Positions 1 through 7,861 of a stretch of 32,027 bases of DNA are shown here, in pieces (the first letter of the stretch is position 1; every line of letters begins with the position of its first letter). The stretch comes from an uncultured Rubrobacteraceae bacterium (GTDB taxonomy: Bacteria; Actinomycetota; Rubrobacteria; Rubrobacterales; Rubrobacteraceae): positions 1 through 32,027 of the forward strand of contig CADCVH010000066.1 of NCBI GenBank assembly GCA_902806085.1, in the 5' to 3' direction. A model generated the notes under the pieces. That model worked only from the letters and a program-made list of their open reading frames with translations, searched no databases and had not been told where the DNA came from. The position numbers and the translations under genes are program-made.

Positions 1-317
1 CTCGCCGAACTCGAAGCGGTGCAGCCCCGCGGGCGGCCCGCCCCCCTCCGGGAGGTCCCCGGGGGCGGCGAGGACCGCGCGGAACACGACCGGCCGCTCC
101 TCCTCGCGCAGCAGGCTCGCCTGGTAGCAAACCGAGAACAAAGTCCCCAGGGACGCCTCGTCGGGGGCTTCGGTCGGCCCGTATCCGGGATCGTCGGCAC
201 CCCCCGCGCGTGGTCCTCCCAAGACTCGCGCACGAAGCGCGCGAGGTCTTCCGGGTAGGCGTGGGCGTCTTGCGGGCCTTCCACGCAGCGCCCGGCCTTC
301 GTCCTCGCCATCGCCAT
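1..317 (-). pseudogene. Partial unknown protein with a one-base frameshift
   Basis: A minus-strand reading frame starts at ATG 317 (or 311) and runs off the left edge. The first part reads as good coding sequence (HAYPEDLARFVRESWEDHARG). The rest (GYGPTEAPDEASLG, then SVCYQASLLREEERPVVFR) is in another frame. The switch falls on a run of six C at 200-205; one more base there would restore a single frame. The text faintly resembles DACNV-type sensor domain proteins, but that is recall only and I would not name a function. The start lies 14 bases downstream of the cupin stop, so the two may be co-transcribed. The frameshift could be real or a homopolymer sequencing error. Confidence 0.5.
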
Positions 318-331
318 CTAGCGCCCCCGAG

Positions 332-742
332 TCAGCGCCGCGACGGGGCGGCCGGTGGTCCCTCCCGGTACTCCTTGTCGGTCACCTTCGCCCCGAACCC
401 GACGCCCCCTTCCTGGATGGCGAAGTAGGTCATCGCCTGATCGGGCGTGGCGCCCTCCCAGTGCCTCTGCCCGGGCGGGAACCAGACGACGTCGCCGGCG
501 CGGATCTCGACGATCTCCTCGCCCTCGCGCTGCGCCCAGCCCACGCCGCCCGTCACGACCACCGTCTGGCCGAGCGGGTTCACCTTCCAGGGCGTGCGCG
601 AGCCGGGGTCGAAGACGGCGGTCGCGCCGGACAGCCGGCTCGGCGCGGCGCGCTGGAAGTAGTCTCTGATGTAGACGTCGCCCGTGAAGGTCGACTCGGG
701 AGGCCTGTTGGCCGGCGAAGAGCCGTTGCGGTAGATCTGCAT
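332..742 (-). CDS. Cupin protein, (R)-mandelonitrile lyase-like
   Basis: A 136-residue single-domain cupin starting at ATG 742 behind a GGAGAC ribosome site. It has the hallmarks of the mandelonitrile-lyase/carboxymuconolactone-type small cupins: an N-terminal FTGDVYIRDYFQ strand, PLGQTVVVTGGVGWAQREG, the GDVVWFPPGQRHWEGATP block and a C-terminal KVTDKEY. Relatives usually have a metal-binding H-x-H before PLGQ. Here that site reads KVN (residues 53-55), so two expected ligands are missing; Gln59 and His94 remain. It follows the aldo/keto reductase on the same strand after a 157-base gap that holds a hairpin, so co-transcription is possible but not certain. The substrate is unknown. Confidence 0.85.
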   Translation of the reverse strand: MQIYRNGSSPANRPPESTFTGDVYIRDYFQRAAPSRLSGATAVFDPGSRTPWKVNPLGQTVVVTGGVGWAQREGEEIVEIRAGDVVWFPPGQRHWEGATPDQAMTYFAIQEGGVGFGAKVTDKEYREGPPAAPSRR

Positions 743-877
743 GGTCGTCTCCAGTTCTTTGGTTTGCGCCAGAAAGGGGCGGCGATGGGGGTCCGTCCGG
801 CGGTGGCGATGAGGCGGCGGATCGGGGCGGGCCCGCGGGGGCCGTCGCGGGTTCGTCCCCCGCCGGGCCGCTCCGAC

Positions 878-898
878 GGAGGCGCGGTACTCGCCTCC
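878..898 (-). terminator. Hairpin after the aldo/keto reductase
   Basis: GGAGGCG (878-884) pairs with CGCCTCC (892-898) around a 7-base loop, directly after the aldo/keto reductase stop at 900-902 on the minus strand. No T-run follows, so it is a candidate weak terminator or mRNA-end stabiliser. Confidence 0.35.
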
Positions 899-899
899 C

Positions 900-1763
900 T
901 CACCTCTCTTCGGTCTCCGGATCGCCGCCCCACAGCCGCCCGCCGGAGCGGCCCAGGGAGGTGATGGCCCGCAACTCGTCCTCGTCCAGCTGCAGGCGGC
1001 CGAGCCGCAGGTTCTCGCGTTGGCGCTCGGGGTCGGAGGACCGCGGGATGGGGATGCAGCCGAGCTGCTGGTGCCAGCGCAGGACGACCTGCGCGGGGGT
1101 CGCGCCGTGCCGCCGCGCCGCGTCGGTGACCGGCTCGGCGGCCAGGGTGGCGCGGCCGCCAAGCCCCAGGGGGCTCCAGCTCTGCGTCCGGATGCCGAGT
1201 TGCCGGTGCAGGGCGCGCGCCCGCTCCTGCGGGAAGTGCGGGTGCAGCTCGATCTGGTTGATGGCGGGCACCTCCCCGGTCGCGTCGACGATGCGCTCGA
1301 GGTGGTTGGCGTTGAAGTTCGACACGCCGATCGAGCGGACCTCGCCGTCGGCCCGGGCGTCGACCAGCGCGCGCCACGTGTCGACGTAGAGGCCCAGCCG
1401 CGGGTTCGGCCAGTGGATGAGGTACAGGTCGACGCGCTCGAGGCCGAGGCGGTCGAGCGACGCGCGGACCGAGCGTCGGGCGGCGTCGTAGCCGTGCCCG
1501 GGCCTCCGGATCTTGGTGGTGACGACGATCTCATCCCGGGGGACGCCGCTCTCCCGGACGGCGCGGCCGACCTCGGCCTCGGTGTCGTAGCCGACGGCGG
1601 TGTCCAGCAGGCGGTAGCCGGAGGCCAGCGCGCGGGACAAGATCCCGACGCCGCGGTCGCCCTTGAACCCGAAGGTGCCCAGGCCGAGGGCCGGGATGGC
1701 GGTGCCGTCGTTGAGCCGCAGCGGCTCTGCGGCGGCGAGGGCGGTGCGGCGGACGTTGGGCAT
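900..1763 (-). CDS. Aldo/keto reductase
   Basis: A 287-residue NAD(P)H-dependent oxidoreductase of the AKR (TIM-barrel) family, close in style to 2,5-diketo-gluconate reductases. The catalytic tetrad is visible: Asp54 and Tyr59 (LLDTAVGYD), Lys84 (VTTKIR) and His117 (LYLIHWPNP). The SIGVSNF signature and the C-terminal cofactor loop IPIPRSSDPERQREN are also present. I chose ATG 1763 because AAGGAAACG lies at ribosome-site distance and the protein then starts at the usual place. An upstream ATG at 1859 would add a low-quality leader and lies inside the operator region. It is divergent from the TetR gene and is its likely target. The physiological carbonyl substrate cannot be read from sequence. 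Confidence 0.92.
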   Translation of the reverse strand: MPNVRRTALAAAEPLRLNDGTAIPALGLGTFGFKGDRGVGILSRALASGYRLLDTAVGYDTEAEVGRAVRESGVPRDEIVVTTKIRRPGHGYDAARRSVRASLDRLGLERVDLYLIHWPNPRLGLYVDTWRALVDARADGEVRSIGVSNFNANHLERIVDATGEVPAINQIELHPHFPQERARALHRQLGIRTQSWSPLGLGGRATLAAEPVTDAARRHGATPAQVVLRWHQQLGCIPIPRSSDPERQRENLRLGRLQLDEDELRAITSLGRSGGRLWGGDPETEER

Positions 1764-1843
1764 CTTGCCGTTTCCTTGGATCGTTGGAGGGCCGGTCGGA
1801 CCGCCAGCCGCTCCCAGATGGGCGCCCGCCCGCCCGGTCGTGA

Positions 1844-1896
1844 TGTCGTAGCGCGACATGGCGACACTATACCATGGCCCTTGTCGCACTGCGACA
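1844..1896. promoter_or_regulatory. Twin TetR operator between divergent genes
   Basis: Two copies of the inverted repeat TGTCG-N5-CGACA lie between the aldo/keto reductase and TetR starts. TGTCGTAGCGCGACA is at 1844-1858 and TGTCGCACTGCGACA at 1882-1896, 38 bp centre to centre. Same half-sites, same spacing and the divergent TetR context make this the likely binding site controlling both directions. Confidence 0.75.
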
Positions 1897-1919
1897 TCGG
1901 GGCTGGTAGGATGGTCCTC

Positions 1920-2507
1920 ATGCCGAGATGGGAACCGCACGCCAAGGAGCGGCTGGAGTTGGCGGCCCTGGACCTCTACGCGACGCGGGGCTACGACGCC
2001 ACGACGATCGGCGACGTCGCGGCCCGCGCCGGCGTGACGAGCCGGACCTACTTCCGCTACTTCCCGGACAAGCGGGAGGTCCTGTTCGGCGGCGCGGACG
2101 AGCTGCGCGACCGGATCTCCCGCTCGCTGCGCGACGCCCCCGCGGACATGCCCCCGCTGGCCGCCGCCCTGCACGCCATGGGCGCCTGCGAGGACCTGTA
2201 CCACCCGCGCGAGCACGGGCGCCTGCGCCGGCGCGACGCCGTCATCGGCACCTCGGGCGAGCTGCAGGAGCGCGAGGCGCGCAAGCTCGCGTCCATCGCC
2301 GCGGTCGTGGCCGGCGGGCTCGTCGAGCGCGGGGTGGATCCGGACGGCGCCCGGCTGGTCGCCGACCTCGCCCTGGTCGCCTTCAAGCGGGCCGCCCGGC
2401 TCTGGATGGACGACCCCGCGACGCCGTACGCGGTCCTACTCCACCGCGCCGCCGCGCAAGCCCGGGGGGTCCTCACGGCGCAGACGCGCGACGCGGCGAT
2501 GCAATAG
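1920..2507 (+). CDS. TetR family transcriptional regulator
   Basis: A 195-residue TetR/AcrR-type repressor. The N-terminal helix-turn-helix is clear: ALDLYATRGYDATTIGDVAARAGVT, then SRTYFRYFPDKREVLF (residues about 15-55). The C-terminal ligand domain has the usual weak conservation. ATG 1920 gives the standard short leader MPRWEPHAKERL; ATG 1911 in the same frame is an alternative adding three residues, and neither has a perfect ribosome site. It is transcribed away from the aldo/keto reductase, with two matching inverted repeats in the shared gap. It therefore probably represses itself and the reductase, perhaps with the cupin behind it. The inducer is unknown. Confidence 0.9.
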   Translation: MPRWEPHAKERLELAALDLYATRGYDATTIGDVAARAGVTSRTYFRYFPDKREVLFGGADELRDRISRSLRDAPADMPPLAAALHAMGACEDLYHPREHGRLRRRDAVIGTSGELQEREARKLASIAAVVAGGLVERGVDPDGARLVADLALVAFKRAARLWMDDPATPYAVLLHRAAAQARGVLTAQTRDAAMQ

Positions 2508-2518
2508 TGACGCAGTAG

Positions 2519-2735
2519 TCATGCGTCGAACCGGGCATCGGGCTCGATGCCGCAAAGTCGGTCATAACGGCGGTAGACGTCAAACTCGTCGCGCGCATCT
2601 GCGGTTCTCCGCCTTGCCGCACCCGGTGGCGGCGTCATCGACGCCGCCGGCCGCCCGCTCGGGCACGGGGACGTCGAAGAGCACCAGGGGTCGGATCCGT
2701 TCGTAACGCTCCTGCTCGCGGGCCACTCAAAGGGC
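2519..2735 (-). pseudogene. Decayed N-terminal fragment of integrase-type transposase
   Basis: Reading the minus strand, residues [23 protein letters not shown] (about 2655-2725) match the N-terminus of the plus-strand relic at 3315 (EQEEYERIRPLVVFGEPVPERAA). Further on, YRRYDRLCGIEPDARFD (to the stop at 2519-2521) recalls the helix-turn-helix stretch YRRIAAFREEGMASLF after a frame change. It is therefore a second, inverted, heavily decayed copy of the same transposase, with only the DNA-binding end left. Confidence 0.6.
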
Positions 2736-2817
2736 GGGTGAACCCGTTCCGGTAGTACTCGGACCCCGACCCCGACACGACGATCAAGAACAGGCCCGGG
2801 AAAGGCAAGGAGCAGGA

Positions 2818-3162
2818 ATGTGCGAGTTTCTAACAGAAGCGCAGAGGTCCTCCTACGGTCGCTTCGCCGGCGAGCCCACAAACGAGCAGCTCGCGAGATA
2901 TTTCCACCTCGACGACGAGGACAAGCGGCTCGTGGCCCGTCGCCGCGGGGACCGCAACCGCCTCGGCTTCGCCCTCCAGCTCGCCACGGTGCGATTCCTC
3001 GGCACGGTCCTCGCCGATCCGTCCGACGTGCCGGGAGGGGCGGCCGACTACGTGGCGGCCCAGCTCCGGGCGGACGCGTGCTCCCTCGCGGACTACTCGG
3101 AGCGCGGCCCCACCCACAACGAGCACGCCGCGGAGATCCGGCGAGTCTACGGCCAGACCTAG
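2818..3162 (+). pseudogene. Tn3-family transposase, N-terminal remnant
   Basis: An intact ATG with AAGGAGCAGGA in front opens 114 residues that match the N-terminal DUF4158 region of Tn3-family TnpA proteins: [17 protein letters not shown], then [38 protein letters not shown] and [11 protein letters not shown]. Full Tn3 transposases are close to 1000 residues, so nearly nine tenths, including the DDE catalytic domain, is gone. The frame ends at TAG where relatives continue YGYRDF. No resolvase or terminal repeats were recognised. It sits between two relics of another element, so the area has taken repeated insertions. Confidence 0.8.
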
Positions 3163-3314
3163 CCAAAAACCTTGCAACGCCCGCGCGGAGCCGGGCCCGG
3201 CAGAACGCGTCCTCGGGCCTTTCGCGCCGAAATCCTGAAATCGTCCGAACTGGCCGCAAACCACCACTCGTGGCATCCTTCGCTTCTCACACATGGCTCT
3301 CTGGAGGGGGAAGC

Positions 3315-4192
3315 ATGGGAAGGCGGAAGAGGCGTCGCTTAGATCGGACCCACGAGTGGGAGCAGATCGAACTCCCGTGCGCGTGGGACGAGCAGGAGGA
3401 GTACGAGAGGATCAGGCCGCTCGTGGTCTTCGGCGAACCGGTACCCGAGCGGGCGGCCGAGACACGGACCTCAAAACGCACCCTCTACCGGAGGATCGCC
3501 GCCTTCCGTGAGGAGGGCATGGCAAGCCTCTTCTCTTCGCCCAAGGCCAAGCGCAGGGTGCTACCGCCCGCGATCCGCAGGAAGATCGTGGACCTCAAGG
3601 CCGAGCACCCGCCGCTGAACCTGGAGGAGAAAGCCAACGTCTGCGGGGTGCTCCTCGGTCGCAGGCCCGACGGCCGCACCGTCAAGGCCGTGCTCGAGGA
3701 GCCCGCCATCCCGCGCAAGCTCGTCAGGCGCTTCGAGCCCTACCACGAGATCCCCGACGACCGGTGCGCCACCACCCGATCGACCTCTCCTGCGCGTTCT
3801 TCTCCACCATGCTCGCGCGCAGGCTCGACGCCTCCGGCGACGCCTCCGGCTACGCCCGCGTCAAGCATTGGCGGATCTACGCCTAGGAGAGGCTCGCCCG
3901 GTGCGAGGTCGTCGTCTGGCTCGGCGACGGGGAGATGGCCGTGGAGCACGGGGGCCAAACCCTCTCGCGCTACGACGTCTCGCTCTCGCGGGAGGCCAAG
4001 CTCGAGGCCGTGACGAACCCGCGCCTGTTCGCCACCCCGTATCGGACGGCGCAGCCGAAGCTCTTCGCTCTGGAGGCCCTCGGCGGCGGCGGGTGGCTCA
4101 AGGCGCTCCGCCTGGAGGGGTACGCGATCCACACCCGTCGTCGTCCCGACGCCCTGCAGCAGGCGCTCTTCCCCTACCTAGAGGCGCTTTAG
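3315..4192 (+). pseudogene. Integrase-type transposase with deleted core and nonsense codon
   Basis: The N-terminal part (from ATG 3315 behind GGAGGGGG) has a helix-turn-helix region (SKRTLYRRIAAFREEGMASLFSS, then RRPDGRTVKAVL) ending at EPYHEIPDD near 3765. Beyond it, in another frame, lies the C-terminal part: AFFSTMLARRLDA, then GGQTLSRYDVSLS, TNPRLFATPYRTAQPKLFALEALG, GGWLKALRLEGYA and FPYLEAL. From memory of the family (helix-turn-helix plus rve integrase core), the whole catalytic core should lie between them and has been lost. TAG at 3884-3886 also replaces an expected Glu codon. Two other relics of this family lie at 2519 and 20998. Confidence 0.75.
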
Positions 4193-4246
4193 GCGCAGAC
4201 CTCGACGAGCGGGCCCGGTCGTGAGCGCAGCGACGGTTCACGCGGC

Positions 4247-4627
4247 TCAGCTCTGCAAGCGGCGGTCGTAGTCCAGCTGATGAGCCCTGATCTCGTCCGC
4301 GCGGGCGACCGCCCAATCGTACAACTGGCCAAGCGGCTCTCGAAGCGATCGACCAAGCGGGGTGAGGGAATACTCCACGCCGATAGGCGAGGTCGGCAGC
4401 ACACGGCGCTCGATCATCCCGTTGCGCTCGAGGCGGCGCAACGTCTGAGTCAGAACCCTCTGCGTCACGCCCTCTAGGCGGCGCTTGATCGCATTGAATC
4501 GGCTGGGCCGTTCAAGCAGCACCGCCATGACCATCACGGACCACTTGTCGCCGATCTGGTCGAAGACCGGGCGACTAGGGCAATCGGACCGGAGGACAAT
4601 CCCCGTGTCGACATCGGAACTAGACAT
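4247..4627 (-). CDS. HxlR family transcriptional regulator
   Basis: A 126-residue winged-helix protein of the HxlR/MarR-like group. The typical layout is visible: an N-terminal Cys in DCPSRPVFDQIGDKWSVMVMAVLLERPSRFNAIKRRLEG, the recognition helix VTQRVLTQTLRRLERNGMIERRV and the wing IGVEYSLTPLGRSL. I chose ATG 4627 because GGAGG stands 8 bases before it; in-frame starts further up (ATG 4645, TTG 4660) lack such a site. It is divergent from an enoyl-CoA hydratase-like gene 118 bases away and is the obvious candidate regulator for it. HxlR proteins often sense electrophiles or quinones through the N-terminal Cys. That function here is inference. Confidence 0.9.
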   Translation of the reverse strand: MSSSDVDTGIVLRSDCPSRPVFDQIGDKWSVMVMAVLLERPSRFNAIKRRLEGVTQRVLTQTLRRLERNGMIERRVLPTSPIGVEYSLTPLGRSLREPLGQLYDWAVARADEIRAHQLDYDRRLQS

Positions 4628-4745
4628 GCCAGTATCCTCCACCATCCTTACTATGCTCAAAGTGCGTTATTGACCTTGAATCCTCGACGCGCGACACTGA
4701 GTCTACATCACCGACCTAGCACAACCGGAAAGGACGGACAGCTCC

Positions 4746-5579
4746 ATGACGGACGACAACTACACGACCCTACGAGTGAGCCGCGAGACCGGCATCGTCC
4801 GCGTCACCATCGACAACCCTCCGGTCAACGTCCTGAACGTCGCGCTCATGACCGAGCTTCGAGACCTGCTGACCGCGCTGCGGGACGACGAGTCGGTTCG
4901 GGTGATCGTGTTCGACAGCGCCGACCCGGAACTTTTCATCGCCCATGTCGACATGACCATCGGCGGCGAGATGGACGCCCTGCAGGAGCTCGCGACGGAC
5001 GATCCGGAGGGCACCAACGTCTTCCAGGCCCTCGGGGAGCTGCTCCGGCATCAGCCGCAGGTGACGATTATCAAGCTCGCCGGCATGGCGCGGGGCGGCG
5101 GGGCGGAGTTCGTTGTCGCCGCCGACATGGCGTTCGGCGCAATCGGCCGCGCCGGAATCGGCCAGATCGAAGCCCTCATGGGCATCGTTCCCGGCGGTGG
5201 TGGAACCCAGTACCTCGCGAACCGGATCGGCCGCAATCGCGCTCTGGAAGCGGTGTTGGGTGCCGAACTTTACGACGCCGAGACGGCCGAGCGCTACGGA
5301 TGGATCAACCGGGCTCTTCCCGCTGCCGAGCTCGATGACTTCGTCGACCGCATCGCCCGCAACATAGCCATGCTGCCCGATGGTGTTGTCGAGGCGGCCA
5401 AGCGCGCCATCGTGCCCGAGGAACTGGCCGAAGGCCTCCTGCGAGAGAACGAGGCGTGGGCAGGTCAGATCGGCCGGCCCGCGGCCGAGCGGTTGATACG
5501 CGGCGGACTGGCCCACGGTGCCCAGACCCGCGACGGCGAGCGCGATCTGGAGGGCCTGTTCCGGCGACTGGCCGGATAG
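4746..5579 (+). CDS. Enoyl-CoA hydratase/isomerase (crotonase) family
   Basis: A 277-residue crotonase-fold protein acting on acyl-CoA thioesters. Visible landmarks are the N-terminal VRVTIDNPPVNVLN, the first oxyanion-hole segment KLAGMARGGGAEFVVAADMAF (110-130) and GIVPGGGGTQYLANRIG (147-162). Glu142 (QIEALMG) and Glu168 (RALEAVLG) fall where the two catalytic glutamates of rat enoyl-CoA hydratase lie, so hydratase activity is plausible. The family also covers isomerases, dehalogenases and hydrolases. ATG 4746 follows AAAGGACGG. It stands alone, divergent from the HxlR gene, with no other fatty-acid gene nearby, so a detoxification or side-chain role under HxlR control fits as well as beta-oxidation. 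Confidence 0.9.
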   Translation: MTDDNYTTLRVSRETGIVRVTIDNPPVNVLNVALMTELRDLLTALRDDESVRVIVFDSADPELFIAHVDMTIGGEMDALQELATDDPEGTNVFQALGELLRHQPQVTIIKLAGMARGGGAEFVVAADMAFGAIGRAGIGQIEALMGIVPGGGGTQYLANRIGRNRALEAVLGAELYDAETAERYGWINRALPAAELDDFVDRIARNIAMLPDGVVEAAKRAIVPEELAEGLLRENEAWAGQIGRPAAERLIRGGLAHGAQTRDGERDLEGLFRRLAG

Positions 5580-5919
5580 GACCCGGATGAGGGCCCCACC
5601 TGCTCGGCGGTGTCCTTTTCACCGCGTTGGCGCGCGGCTCGCCGACGTCACCGGCTGCCGACGTGGTCGATCGCCACCGCTCAGAACCCTTTTTCGGACA
5701 GTTTCCTTCCGCGCACTCCGGTGAATAAGGGATTGGCCGCTTGCCCTTCAGACCGACTCCTTAACCCTGCGACGCATGGCTGTCGATGGCTTGACGGTCC
5801 AGGTAGAGGTAGTCGGTGCTCTCCGGCTCATGAATGCGCGGTTTGTGTTTCCGTGGTGGGCCGCCACGGCCGCGTTTGCTGTCATCGTAACTCCACCCAC
5901 GGGTCGCACACATAACGAG
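5580..5919. other. Stretch without a recognisable gene
   Basis: No frame here has both a ribosome site and recognisable protein text. On the minus strand 5751-5925 reads [27 protein letters not shown] and [17 protein letters not shown], which looks like a genuine protein tail but matches no family I can name. It joins the IS5-type relic to its right. Confidence 0.4.
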
Positions 5920-6072
5920 CAGGTCTGGTTGGTCGAGCGGACCTTCGCTTGGCTGGGGCTCTCGCGCAGGTTGGCGAAGGACCACGAGAGGCTGCCGGAG
6001 ACGGGGGAGGCGATGATCCTCTGGTCCATGAGCCGCATCATGCTGCGCAGGCTGGCCGGTGCGGCACACTGA
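5920..6072 (+). pseudogene. IS5-type transposase C-terminal remnant (left arm)
   Basis: The residues [32 protein letters not shown], then [13 protein letters not shown], match the C-terminal end of IS5-family transposases, where [19 protein letters not shown] is the conserved block around the last catalytic Glu. Everything upstream of about 5920 is unrelated. It faces an almost identical tail on the other strand at 6172-6325. Confidence 0.75.
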
Positions 6073-6313
6073 AATGGCCCAAAGAGGCCTAGACATGCGG
6101 CTTCGCGGCCTATTGCAAAACAGTTTTTAGAGGGAGTTTGGCAAACACGAAACGGAGGCGAGATCGGTCTCATGCCGCCCGCGCCAGCCTACGCAGCATT
6201 AGCCTACTCATGGCGCCGTAGATCATCGCTTCCGCCGTCTCCGGCAGCCTCTCGTGGTCCTTCGCCAACCTGCGCGAGAGCCCCAGCCAAGCGAAGGTCC
6301 GCTCGACCAACCA
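5926..6313. repeat. 79-bp identical inverted repeat
   Basis: Positions 5926-6004 and 6235-6313 (reverse complement) are identical over 79 bases and remain similar for about 60 more, with 230 bases between. The arms are the C-terminal coding parts of two IS5-type relics pointing toward each other. Near 6105-6125 the text GGCCTATTGCAAAACAG looks like an IS end. Confidence 0.85.
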
Positions 6314-6605
6314 CCCCGCAGGGCGCTTTCGTGATGCAGCAGTCTACCGCCAATTCGGAGGGCTCCGGGCCCACGATCCGGTCGTAGGCGTCTAGCGTCA
6401 TCTTGCGCAAAGCGTCGATCACCCCGGCCTCGATCCACTCGTAGGCGCAGCCGAAGACCAACACCTGCACCAGCTTCTCGAAGACCAACCGGCCCGGGAC
6501 GTTAGGACGGTGGCAACCGAGCGGGTGGTTCGCCTCCCTATCTGGCAGCAGGACGGCGAGTTGTTCCCAGGTGGGCTCGATGATGTATGGTGGGAGCGCG
6601 GGCAC
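6172..6605 (-). pseudogene. IS5-family transposase with internal deletions
   Basis: From GTG 6605 (ribosome site AGGAAGGG) the protein opens PALPPYIIEPTWEQLAVLLPD, then CHRPNVPGRLVFEKLVQVLVFGCAYEWIEAGV and [16 protein letters not shown]-like text, typical of IS5-family N-termini. Between CAYE and WIEAGV a short in-frame stretch seems missing compared with relatives I remember. After KAPCG it switches frame into [47 protein letters not shown], the family C-terminus, so the central catalytic region is deleted. N- and C-terminal parts may even come from different IS5 subgroups. It cannot make an active transposase. Confidence 0.75.
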
Positions 6606-6722
6606 GGGCGGACCCTTCCTGTTCGGGAAGCGTAGAGGACTCCCCGGATCGTGGAGCATCCGTGCCCGCTTTACCCACATAAGCGTTCCCTATTGGCGGA
6701 GCTTCTTGAGAAGGAGTACCGT

Positions 6723-7436
6723 ATGACGGGAACCGACGACGCCGCCCTGAGGGCGGAGCGGTCCGACCCCAACACCGAGGTGGCGGTCTTGCTGCACGAC
6801 GGCGTGACCGCGCTCGTCGCCATCGGCCCGTACGAGATCCTGGGGGGGATGCCCGGCGCGGAGGTGAAGTTCGTGGCGAAGGCGCCGGGGCCGGTAAGGA
6901 CCGACTCGGGGTTCCTCTCGCTGACGGCGGACTACCCCCTCGACAACGTTCCCGAACCGGACGTGCTGCTCGTCCCGTTCTTGGGCCCGGCCGCGATGGG
7001 CGACGAGCGGTTGCTGGCGTGGATCCGGTCGGCGCACCGGACATCGCGGTGGACGACCTCGGTATGCGCGGGCTCCCTGATGCTCGGGGCGGCCGGGCTG
7101 CTCGACGGCCTGCGGGCCACGGGGCATTGGGTGACGAAGGACATACTCGAAAGCTTCGGGGCCACGTACGTCCCCGACGAGCGGTACGTGCGGCAGGGCA
7201 GGATCGTCACCGCCGCGGGCGTCTCGTCGGGCATCGACATGGCCCTGTACCTCGTGGGCGAGATCGCCGGGGCCAAGGAAGCCCGGGTCCGACAGCTCAT
7301 GACGGAGTACGATCCGAAGCCCCCGTTCGACGCCGGTTCGGCCGCCAAAGCCGATCGGGAGGTCGTCGAGCTGGCCGCCGCCCGCTACCGGGGGTTGGTC
7401 GGCGGGTTGTCGGCCGAGAGGGGCGCGCGGCCGTAG
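6723..7436 (+). CDS. DJ-1/PfpI family protein, isonitrile hydratase-like
   Basis: A 237-residue class I glutamine-amidotransferase-like protein of the DJ-1/PfpI superfamily. The nucleophile-elbow Cys115 sits in TTSVCAGSLMLGAAGLLDGLRATGHW, the pattern seen in isonitrile hydratases and in the ligand domains of FtrA/GlxA-type regulators. No helix-turn-helix is present, so it is the stand-alone enzyme type. The other typical block, VTAAGVSSGIDMALYLV, follows at about 160-176. ATG 6723 has a very good AAGGAG site; an upstream in-frame ATG (6651) overlaps IS debris and is rejected. It is isolated between IS relics, so its partners are unknown. Isonitrile hydratase, glyoxalase or chaperone activity cannot be told apart by eye. 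Confidence 0.88.
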   Translation: MTGTDDAALRAERSDPNTEVAVLLHDGVTALVAIGPYEILGGMPGAEVKFVAKAPGPVRTDSGFLSLTADYPLDNVPEPDVLLVPFLGPAAMGDERLLAWIRSAHRTSRWTTSVCAGSLMLGAAGLLDGLRATGHWVTKDILESFGATYVPDERYVRQGRIVTAAGVSSGIDMALYLVGEIAGAKEARVRQLMTEYDPKPPFDAGSAAKADREVVELAAARYRGLVGGLSAERGARP

Positions 7437-7861
7437 GGTCGGGGCGGACACGGGATGGTTCGCCCGCCCAGTTCGGCCAGACAAACCGGCTCGGTCGTTG
7501 GGAGGACCACAGAAGCAATATAACTTGCTTGAATGCTCGTACCCGCAGACAGTCCTGTGCGCGACGAGTTCAAGCCCCGCACCGGCGCGGTCCTGTTTGA
7601 CGACGAAGCCGAAGATAACCTGGCTGGCATCCTACGACCCTCGGCGACCTCGCGATCGTTCGCAGAGACGCGAAAACGGCGTAGATGAGCTTGTTTCCGG
7701 TACCCGGCGTCACGGGGCGGAACCGTCGCGATCTCCCTGATAAGGAAGAGGTCGCCTGTAGTGCTCAGGCAGGCTCACACAGTACGATTGCTCGTCTGTT
7801 GGGAATCGTCCAGCAGAGATGCGGCGTGTCAGCAGTAGGAGCGACACGGCCCGATACTCGG
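7437..7861. other. Stretch without a recognisable gene
   Basis: I see no established gene here. A 51-codon frame at 7533-7688 (MLVPADSPVRDEFKPRTGAV, then DDEAEDNLAG) has coding-like composition but no ribosome site and no family I recognise. The right edge is the break point of the truncated PLP enzyme. Confidence 0.35.

Noticed and set aside
7698-7725. GTACCCGGCGTCACGGGG resembling the 11-bp repeat box
   Set aside because: Only one unit, wrong order relative to the TA hexamer and no downstream gene.
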